Positions 1 to 64,000 of a stretch of 64,000 bases of DNA are shown here, piece by piece. The position numbers and the translations under genes were made by a program. Within the stretch, counting starts at the first letter, position 1. Each line of letters starts with the position of its first letter. This DNA comes from Amorphochlora amoebiformis (lineage: Eukaryota; Cercozoa; Chlorarachniophyceae), in NCBI GenBank assembly GCA_054601695.1, contig BAAHQB010000053.1:861765-925764 (forward strand), read 5' to 3'. The notes under the pieces are model-generated. The model saw only the letters and a list, made by a program, of their open reading frames with translations. It did not search any database and was not told where the DNA came from.

Positions 1-15
1 AGAGGATTGTAATAA

Positions 16-50
<35 letters not shown>

Positions 51-89
51 TAAATTGGTATAGGCTTTCAGTGAAGAGGATTGGAATAA

Positions 90-132
<43 letters not shown>

Positions 133-175
133 AGTGAATGGTTATAGGTTTTCAGTGAAGAGGATTGGAGTAAGG

Positions 176-206
<31 letters not shown>

Positions 207-207
207 C

Positions 208-246
<39 letters not shown>

Positions 247-289
247 AGTAAATTGGTATAGGCTTTCAGTGAAGAGGATTGGAATAAGG

Positions 290-320
<31 letters not shown>

Positions 321-323
321 AGT

Positions 324-393
<70 letters not shown>

Positions 394-454
394 TGAATTG
401 TTATAGGTTTTCAATGAAGAGGATTGGAATAAGGATATATATATATATATATAA

Positions 455-495
<41 letters not shown>

Positions 496-545
496 TGAAT
501 TGTTATAGGTTTTCAATGAAGATGATTGGAATACAGACTCCACAA
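1..545. repeat. Compound minisatellite: ~47-bp unit alternating with (TA)n
   Basis: About six copies of a unit like GAAGAGGATTGGAATAAGGA preceded by a GTTATAGG-type segment, each separated by 20-80 bases of TA repeat. The array continues off the left edge. Confidence 0.9.
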
Positions 546-685
546 GACAGAATGGCGCGTAAGTATCCATATATATATATATATATATAGAATATCTATA
601 ATAATAATAATAGTAATAATAGTTATATATATATATATATATATTATATGTATTTCTTATATGTAATATGTATATTGGTTAATAT

Positions 686-727
<42 letters not shown>

Positions 728-848
728 TCTAATATTTATATACAGAATTGATGCGAATATATATTGAATGGAATAACAATATATAATATGTCACATACAT
801 ATACATACATACATATATATATATACATATAATAAATACATATATATA

Positions 849-912
<64 letters not shown>

Positions 913-1001
913 TTATATACCTACACATACATTTATTTATGAAACACACACAGACACACCCTTTTTAAATATATGATATATATATACATATACATACATA
1001 C

Positions 1002-1069
<68 letters not shown>

Positions 1070-1170
1070 AGTTACCGGCTTAGCAAGACATTGGCCGAAA
1101 AGGCTGCGTGGGACTTTTCAAATAAAACTGGGGTACAAATCAACAATAATATATGTATATATATATACAC

Positions 1171-1209
<39 letters not shown>

Positions 1210-1276
1210 TACTTTAATATGCATACATACATGCATGGAATATGTACGCAAGTTTGTCAATAGGACGATAGGTGAC

Positions 1277-1843
1277 AGCATATGCTTGAGCCTATCGTGA
1301 GAGTAGTGGTTGAGCCTATCGTGAGAGTGTGGTTGAGCCTATCATGAGAGTAGTGGTTGAGCCTATCATGAGAGTAGTGGTTGAGCCTATCATGAGAGTA
1401 GTGGTTGAGCCTATCATGAGAGTACTCTCATGATTTGCGCAACCACTACTCTCAAGATAGGCTCAACCGCTACTCTCATGATAGGCTCAACCACTACTCT
1501 CATCATAGGCTCAACTACTCTCATGATAGGCTCAACCACTACTCTCGGTAGGCTCAACCACTACTCTCAGTAGGCTCAACCACTACTCATGATAGGCTCA
1601 ACCACTAGCCTATCATGAGGGTAGTGGTTGAGCCTATCATGAGAGTAGTGGTTGAGCTTATGTGGTTGAGCCTATCGTGAGAGTAGTGGTTGAGCCTATC
1701 ATGAGAGTATTGGTTGAGCCTATCATGAGAGTAGTGGTTGAGCTTATCATGAGAGTAGTGGTTGAGCCTATCGTGAGAGTAGTGGTTGAGCCTATGACGA
1801 GAGTAGTGTTTGAGCCCATCCTGAGAGCAGCATTCTATTTCTA
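1277..1843. repeat. 24-bp minisatellite in forward-inverted-forward arrangement
   Basis: Unit GTTGAGCCTATCATGAGAGT + AGTG. About six copies run forward, then about seven run as the reverse complement (from ~1427 to ~1600), then about nine run forward again. The first switch centres on the palindrome CATGAGAGTACTCTCATG. Confidence 0.92.
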
Positions 1844-1956
1844 GTCTTTCTACTACTTCTCACACGAGCACTAATGCCCTTTAACCCAACCTTGACACTT
1901 GGGCTAATCAATCCTCAGACACACATTCATTACTTCCATTACCGCATTAGGCTAAC

Positions 1957-2150
1957 CCCCTAAGTATGACCGTTATTTCAACCGTTTCTCCTGACTGACC
2001 GTTTCTCCTGACTATGACCGTTACCGTTTCTCCTGACTAACCGTTTCTCCTGACTATGACCGTTATTACAACGGTTTCCTCTGAGTATGTCTGAGAGTTA
2101 TTCTAACCCTTTCCCTGAGTGTGTCTGAGCGTTATTCTAACCCTTTAAGC
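1957..2150. repeat. CCGTTTCTCCTGACT-type minisatellite
   Basis: Imperfect copies of GACCGTTTCTCCTGACTAT, the later ones degenerating into CTAACCCTTT-type units. Confidence 0.75.
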
Positions 2151-2196
2151 TGGAGATCGCCGTGATTAACCCCAGCTTTGTCATCGGTATTTACGA

Positions 2197-2222
2197 CCAT
2201 ATACATATGGAAATTCTTACAC

Positions 2223-2259
<37 letters not shown>

Positions 2260-2372
2260 TAAATATATATATATGTTAATATATATATTTATATATATAT
2301 ATATATATATATGCATATATGTATATGTATACATAAATATATACATGTATACCTATACCTATATATATATAC

Positions 2373-2425
<53 letters not shown>

Positions 2426-2430
2426 TGTAT
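2197..2430. repeat. (TA)n and TATA/CATA microsatellite block
   Basis: AT dinucleotide tracts interrupted by ATATACATA and ATATGTATA variants. No coding content. Confidence 0.85.
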
Positions 2431-2696
2431 ATAACTATATATATAGTTACCAGAGTAGTGTAGTTGAGATTCCAGAAGTCCGTTTGGATTATGAGACCAA
2501 TGCTTATGGCTAACTTACGTGCACTAGCCAGATGCTTGCTTTCTTCCTCTGGGACCCATAGGTCCAGTCAGTTCTAGGATTGCTTGGGTTCCAAGCAATA
2601 TTACCTTCTTGTCGCGTTCTATCTAGCCGTGGTCTAACTACACTCAACGCCTTGCACTTGGCTACCTATACTTTCCGCACGTTAAATATATGTTTG

Positions 2697-2729
<33 letters not shown>

Positions 2730-2816
2730 ATAATACATTGTATGATTGCGTATGTAGGGCCACCAGCACTTGGGCGAGCGACAGGCGTCAGTGTCGAAAC
2801 TTTTGTTAACATGCTG

Positions 2817-3151
2817 GTCATATCATATCATATCATATCATATCATATCATATCATATCATATCATATCATATCATATCATATCATATCATGTCATATCA
2901 TATCATATCATATCATATCATATCATGTCATGTCATATCATATCATATCATATCATATCATATCATATCGTATCATATCCATATCATATCATATCATATC
3001 ATATCATATCATATCATATCATGTCATATCAAATCATATCATATCATGTCATATCATATCATATCATATCATATCGTATCATAACCATATCAAATCATAT
3101 CATATCATGTCATATCATACCATATCATATCATATCATATCATGTCATATC

Positions 3152-3152
<1 letters not shown>
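2817..3152. repeat. (TATCA)n pentanucleotide microsatellite
   Basis: About 65 copies of TATCA with scattered TGTCA and TATCG variants, followed directly by (TA)n. Any frame through it reads as a repeated HIISY peptide, which is not a gene. Confidence 0.95.
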
Positions 3153-3516
<364 letters not shown>

Positions 3517-3639
3517 TAAAGATAACTATATACTTGTACACATGATAACATCCATTTAACAAAAAGCTTTTTCATTCCAAATTCCCCAGAATGGCAAGCT
3601 AAAAAAGTCAGGGGTACGCCCCACCTGCTTCGGCTGCGT

Positions 3640-3925
3640 AGATGTCCGTACGTCCAACCCTATCACTTACCCTCCCCATACCAGCCCCAAGCCCTATCCT
3701 AGCCCTTACCTCTCACCTAACCCTTACCTCTCACCCTTAGCTCTAATCAAAGCCCCAGCTAAGCTAACCTCCTGCTATGTCCAAGCCAATTCCCGGCTAC
3801 CTCAACCGAACCCATGGCCCTAGCCTAAACCCAAGCCTTAAGCTAACCGCTCAACCCTCGGGTAGCTCTAACCTAACCCATAGCCCTAGCCGAACCCGAA
3901 GCCCTAACCTAAGCCGTGTGGCTTA
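3640..3925. repeat. Degenerate CCCTAA-like repeat
   Basis: Roughly six-base periodic C-rich sequence (CTAACC, CCTAGC, CCCAAGCC), reminiscent of a decayed C-rich telomere strand. No exon supported. Confidence 0.6.
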
Positions 3926-4280
3926 TTCCAAAGCATTGTTCCTTCAACGTGTGTTGTCCTAGTTTTGTGTTAGTTTTCGATTCTGACCTCTAAGCGTAGG
4001 TGACGTCGCGGAGGGGCACATTAGGGCGTTGGAGAACAAGCAGGCCAGGGGCCAACGGTTTCTTCTTTCGTCGGAAAGAGGGTCGCCTACCAATTCGCAT
4101 CTTGAGTCGTTTTTTTTTGGGAAAAATGTGCCTTTCTGTGTTGACTATGTACGTGTATCCTGATATAGTCTTATTTATATATATGTATATACATATACAT
4201 ATATATATATATATACATATATGTATTATGTACATATGTAAATATATATTATATATATTTATATATATATATATGTATTA

Positions 4281-4324
<44 letters not shown>

Positions 4325-4404
4325 TATATACATATATACATGTACATAAATATGAAATGCCACTATTAGGTATAACCCCCTGGAATTCGCCGATATTCTT
4401 CGAC

Positions 4405-4575
4405 GTAGCAAACCTTACACCCTACCTCACCTAATCCAAATCCTATCCTACCCCTAATCCGAATCTGAATCCAAATCCTAAACTGGTCCTAGTCCGAACC
4501 TGAATCCAAATCCAAACCTCACCCTCACCCTCACCCTGAAGCTAAACCGACCCTGAGCCTATCCTTAGCCGGTCG
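4405..4575. repeat. Degenerate CCCTAA-like repeat, second block
   Basis: Runs of CCTAATCC, CCAAATCC and CACCCTCACCC with six- or seven-base periodicity, like 3640-3925. Confidence 0.6.
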
Positions 4576-4821
4576 CATATAGGCGGGAAGAGGTAACCCA
4601 ATTAGTTTTTCACTCTTTCGTTTGTCAGGAGACGCGACATTTTCAAGATACAAGTTGCCAGACCGGCTTTTGGGGAGTATACGGTTTCGTCCCCTTTACT
4701 CGAGGAAGCGTGCTGAGAAAATCCTCGGGATTCGGTTTAGGTGCACAGTTATGTACATGTGCAATACAAACATACAATATATGAATGTTCACGTACATAC
4801 CATACATATTGTATGTATGTA

Positions 4822-6509
<1,688 letters not shown>

Positions 6510-6510
<1 letters not shown>

Positions 6511-7315
6511 CCGCATAACATTAAGATGACATTGATTGTTTTGATAATCATGGGTTGGTTATCCAGAGTCTGAGAACCGAATCGTGCGCTGATGGCCTTC
6601 CCGGGATCCCACGCTCTAGACGCTACCTAGAGACCTGCATTACACCGCGATCATGCGCACGGTCTAGTCGTAACTGTATGCATGTACCGTCCGATGAGTA
6701 GATGAAAAATATGATCTAGATGATGTACGATATAAACATAATCTAGATAATGTCATCATTGAAGTTTCACCAGTGAAGTTGCATGCATGCCATTGCCGTG
6801 TAGTAGCTAGCGAGGGTGGTCTACAAGTAGCAAAGAATATTAAAGGTGTCAAACTAAAATACCATGGGTAGGCTATGATAAATTCAAACGCGATCCTTGC
6901 CATTGAACTAGTTGAATATCAATGACCATGACTAGCATGACTTTTGTCAGTGACTCGCGTGACACATTCTAGACATTTGCAATATGTCATCTGGATCATA
7001 GCGCTGCCAAGTTACTTTGTATGTGGCTTACGTATCAATCAACAATGCAACAATCTAGACAATAGTCACACAATACGTACACCACATACTTACGTACGCA
7101 CAAATGTAATCCACATACCTGATACGTACCACAACTTGGTCCACAAGCGTATAAGATGCGTATCTCAACGTACACTAAATGTGTACGCACATACGCACCA
7201 CACGTACGTGTACCAAACATACGTACAATGTACATACATACGTACGACCAACATAAGTACGACATACGTGCCATACATATCGGGCCATACTGTATCGGAA
7301 GGTAGCCTGCGCAAC
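6510..7315. other. CTAG-rich unique spacer upstream of the plus-strand gene
   Basis: Non-repetitive sequence with many TCTAGA, GATCTAG and CTAGC words, like 38570-39480. The end (about 7050-7260) is rich in ACGTAC and CATACGTAC words. Presumably contains the promoter and 5' leader, but no core element is convincing. Confidence 0.45.
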
Positions 7316-37673
<30,358 letters not shown>

Positions 37674-37799
37674 TTGTTGGAAGCGCAAGTCGGCCCGCGG
37701 ATGCGGAGGGTCAGTTATGCGGGCTTGCTGGTACTTGCCCTGATTGTGTAAAGCAACCCTTTCTTGTCTTAGCATGAACCTCCACCTCTTCCTTCGGAT

Positions 37800-38025
37800 G
37801 TCTCCCTTGTGTCTTTCTCCCTTGCCTCTCTCCCTTTTGTCTCTCTCCCCTGTGTCTCTCTCCCTTGTGCCTCTCTCCCTTGTGTCTCTCTCCCCCGTGT
37901 CTCTCTCCCTTGTGCCTCTCTCCGTTTTATCTCTCTCCCTTGTGTCTCTCTCCCTTGTGCCTCTCTCCCTTTTGTCTCTCTCCCTTGTTTCTCTCTCCCT
38001 TCCTCTCTCCCTTGTGTCTCTATAT
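37800..38025. repeat. 18-bp CTCTCTCCCTTGTGTCT minisatellite
   Basis: About twelve copies of TCTCTCTCCCTTGTGTC/TGCC downstream of the plus-strand stop codon. Confidence 0.94.
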
Positions 38026-38029
38026 TATA

Positions 38030-38565
<536 letters not shown>

Positions 38566-38569
38566 TGCG

Positions 38570-39480
38570 TACTTTTAGGGACGTTTATGGACACCTAGGA
38601 GCGGACTATGCACTGAGATCCGGGCCGCACATGCGGTTATTTAAAAGGATTCTCACCCATATTCTTGAAAAGTCAACTTAATCAGTCTGGAGCTATAGAT
38701 AATACAATAGGTACAAGTTGTAACGAGCTACAGGACGGCCAGTCCGATCGCGATATATCTGTCGTATTAGTTCGGATATATTCACAGACGCGAAATCATG
38801 CTTATCGATCATGGCTAGTCTAGTACTACTACTCCAGGTACTATCAGTCTACCCAATGTAATGACTGAGTCCTTAGAACAACAACTAACTAGATTGTAGA
38901 TACCTAGATTATCTAGATTATCAGAGTTTCTAGACTCTAGAGTGGCTAAGATCGTGATCATCAACTAAATATAAATATCTAGTGCAATCTAGCAGTCTGC
39001 TACCTATCATACAGTACCAGACTAGTAACAGTCATGATCACCGATCTACCGGGCGACAGGAGTAAAATTGCCAACTTTGAGTGTATGGTTGAAACTTAAA
39101 TCTAACATGCGTATCATACGATCTATTCTCTAGATTCTGTATGATCGGTTCATGAGCACGGTCTGCCGTGCAAATCGAATCGATTATGCCTAACCAGCAG
39201 AGACTATTTTTAAAGACTTCTAGCTTGTGAACTAACTAATATACTTCATGGTGAGTGCCTCACGACAACTCCTAGGTTTCGGCAAGGCTGCCACGATGCA
39301 GCTTGGCCAGCTTGAGTACCATGGTCCTACCGCATTATTCATACGTCAGACTCAGCTCAGGGAATGTAGAAGACTGGTTCAGACTCATGATCACGTTCTA
39401 GACGTTCGTCTCACCTATTTCTAGCTCTCGACCTCACAGCGCTGGCACTTGACGACTTGACATTGGGCAGTAGCCTGGAT
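38570..39480. other. CTAG-rich intergenic block
   Basis: Unique sequence between the two 3' ends, dense in CTAG words (TCTAGA, ACTAGAT, CTAGTACTA), in style like 6510-8170. No exon, no clear poly(A) signal for either gene and no terminal repeats seen. Confidence 0.5.
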
Positions 39481-39518
39481 CATGGTACAAGTATATCAAA
39501 CTCGAATTTCCATTGATT

Positions 39519-61609
<22,091 letters not shown>

Positions 61610-62200
61610 TCTCCCTCAGTACCTTCTTACACGTGTCGTGAGTATCCAAGACCGGGATGTCTGGGGATCCCCGGTCATTGAGATTCTTCGCGGTCATGCA
61701 CTGTCCGTCTTGTATTAGTAGTACTAGTAGTGCGCTTTTTAAGATATTAATCAGCATCCCAGCCTCTGTGTCCCAGCAGCAGGGGATTTTTATGTTTGAG
61801 AGCTTTGAAATTGAAACCAGATTAGCAGGTATTTAGACAACCAAATGTGAAAGCCTGTCGTATTTAGACAAAAAAATGTGTACGCCGTCGTCCCGGAGTC
61901 GTTTGGGCATGAAATACTTAAGTGTGTAATGCTCTACCTCGTGTGAATTATGCGATTTGTTCTTGGAGTGGAGAGGGTTGAAGATAGGTCTGCTCGAAAA
62001 CATTCCAAGGCATCGATATCGATATCGATATCGATATCAATCATCTAGGTCTCGATTTTTGTCATCGATATTATCGATCGTCAAGCTCACTAGTCCGTCA
62101 CAAGCTCTCCAGTCAATCTCGAACCTACAATACGACCCCTTGGCAATCTCGAACCTACAGTACGACCCCATACCATGTGCAACTAGATCAACCACCTCAA
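61610..62200 (-). promoter_or_regulatory. Upstream region of the TPC gene (likely promoter)
   Basis: Unique subtelomeric sequence upstream of the TPC start codon. I see no convincing TATA box or initiator. It contains a CGATAT run at 62011-62039 and a duplicated AATCTCGAACCTACARTACG at about 62115 and 62143. Confidence 0.35.
62011..62040. repeat. (CGATAT)n, self-complementary
   Basis: CATCGATATCGATATCGATA-type run of about four units; each unit overlaps ATCGAT and GATATC palindromes. Confidence 0.93.
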
Positions 62201-62207
62201 ACAACCC

Positions 62208-62433
<226 letters not shown>

Positions 62434-62722
62434 CGTGTGTGTTTGTAGTACAACTTTGTACACATGTACACCTTCGTATATGTAACAATGATACGAAGCT
62501 ACATCATCATATATCACCATACATGTACTCATGTACAAACATACTGTACACCAACATATACAATCAAACTCATGGACAACAACTTGCATATCATGACAAC
62601 CATAGTATACCATCATCATGCTTTGAAACACAAAGGCAAATAAACATCTTTCACGGACACATAAGCTTATAATAGATACACATGTACATTTAATTATATA
62701 CATATGTACTCATTAGATACAG

Positions 62723-62724
<2 letters not shown>

Positions 62725-62785
<61 letters not shown>

Positions 62786-62825
62786 TAGATATGTGTGTGT
62801 GTATGTGTGTGTATATATAAATATG

Positions 62826-62895
<70 letters not shown>

Positions 62896-62980
62896 AGATA
62901 TGTGTGTGTGTGTCACAGTGTGTGTATGTATAAATATGCTATGTATTTTCATATCGTATATATATATATATATATAGTAT
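62725..62980. repeat. (TA)n block with duplicated TCTAGATATGTGTGTGTG
   Basis: Two TA tracts each followed by TCTAGATATGTGTGTGTG and ATAAATATGCTAT. Confidence 0.92.
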
Positions 62981-63056
62981 ATCATATTATGTGTATTTAT
63001 CTTTATATTATACATATAGTACCAGTAAAATTAAAATTAGGGCTACTACTAGCCTA

Positions 63057-63545
63057 CTAGGGCTAGGGTGTCGGGTTGGGGGGTCGGGTTAGGGACTTAA
63101 GGTATCGGGTTTGGGTATCGGGTTAGGGTTAGGGTGTCGGGTTAGGGTTAGGGTGTCGGGTGAGGGTTAGCGTTAGGGTGTCGTGTTAGGGTTAGGGTGT
63201 CGGGTGAGGGTTAGGGTTAGGGTTAGGGTTAGGGTTAGGGTTAGGGTGTCGGGTTAGGGTTAGGGTGTCGGGTTAGGGTGTCGGTTCGGGTTAGGGTGTC
63301 GGGTTAGGGTGTCGGGTTAGGGTGTCGGGTTAGGGTGTCGGGTTAGGGTGTCGGGTTAGGGTGTCGGGTTAGGGTGTCGGGTTAGGGTGTCGGGTTAGGG
63401 TTAGGGTTAGGGTTAGGGTTAGGGTTAGGGTGTCGGGTTAGGGTTATTTAGGGTGTCGGGTTAGGGTTAGGGTGTCGGGTTAGGGTTAGGGTTAGGATTA
63501 GGGTTAGGGTTAGGGTTAGGGTTAGGGTGTCGGGTTAGGGTTCGG
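63057..63545 (+). repeat. Proximal variant telomere array, TTAGGG/TGTCGGG
   Basis: TTAGGG units alternate with TGTCGGG (a 13-bp composite TTAGGGTGTCGGG repeated about ten times in a row at 63284-63398), with TTAGGGTT runs between. This is the degenerate inner zone of the telomere. Confidence 0.95.
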
Positions 63546-64000
63546 GTTAGGGTTAGGGTTAGGGTTAGGGTTAGGGTTAGGGTTAGGGTTAGGGTTAGGG
63601 TTAGGGTTAGGGTTAGGGTTAGGGTTAGGGTTAGGGTTAGGGTTAGGATTAGGGTTAGGGTTAGGGTTAGGGTTAGGGTTAGGGTTAGGGTTAGGGTTAG
63701 GGTTAGGGTTAGGGTTAGGGTTAGGGTTAGGGTTAGGGTTAGGGTTAGGGTTAGGGTTAGGGTTAGGGTTAGGGTTAGGGTTAGGGTTAGGGTTAGGGTT
63801 AGGGTTCGGGTTAGGGTTAGGGTTAGGGTTAGGGTTAGGGTTAGGGTTAGGGTTAGGGTTAGGGTTAGGGTTAGGGTTAGGGTTAGGGTTAGGGTTAGGG
63901 TTAGGGTTAGGGTTAGGGTTAGGGTTAGGGTTAGGGTTAGGGTTAGGGTTAGGGTTAGGGTTAGGGTTCGGGTTAGGGTTAGGGTTAGGGTTAGGGTTAG
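63546..64000 (+). repeat. Terminal (TTAGGG)n telomere
   Basis: About 75 TTAGGG units with rare TTCGGG and TTAGGA variants, running to the window end. G-rich strand 5' to 3' outward, so this is a right chromosome end. Confidence 0.98.

Overview
The window is nuclear DNA from an intron-dense eukaryote and ends in a telomere. The last ~940 bases are a TTAGGG array running to base 64000. The rest has almost no long open frames. It is filled with (TA)n microsatellites, other simple repeats and minisatellites, and short exons of about 13-200 nt lie between them, bounded by GT..AG and with consistent phases. The telomere motif and exon density fit several protist, algal or animal lineages. I cannot name the organism.

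Two convergent genes could be assembled by hand. The minus-strand gene (start codon 61609, stop 39519) is a two-pore cation channel (TPC) of 26 coding exons and about 826 residues. Every exon junction keeps phase and every family landmark appears in order: two six-helix domains, filter I T-T-A-N, filter II V-V-N-N-W, an EF-hand-like linker, and a lineage-specific Gln/Gly-rich tail. The plus-strand gene (about 7316 to 37673) is a chain of 29 short exons, about 550 codons, also phase-consistent. I do not recognise its product. The two 3' ends are about 1.85 kb apart, and the TPC start lies about 1.4 kb from the telomeric array.

Layout: 1-7.3 kb is repeats and unique spacer with no supported gene. 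7.3-37.7 kb is the plus-strand gene with very large repeat-filled introns. 37.7-39.5 kb is intergenic (a pyrimidine array, AT repeats and a CTAG-rich block). 39.5-61.6 kb is the TPC gene. 61.6-63.05 kb is subtelomeric spacer with AT repeats. 63.06-64.0 kb is telomere.

The most unusual signal is that many intronic minisatellites are built from the splice junction beside them. Their units contain the acceptor or donor plus adjacent exon bases. I see this at no fewer than nine junctions in both genes. Some copies keep working-looking GT or AG sites, while in one array every copy has lost the donor G. This suggests tandem duplication across exon-intron boundaries as a recurrent route of intron expansion in this genome.

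All exon models come from reading the DNA by eye. No transcript, alignment or database search was available.
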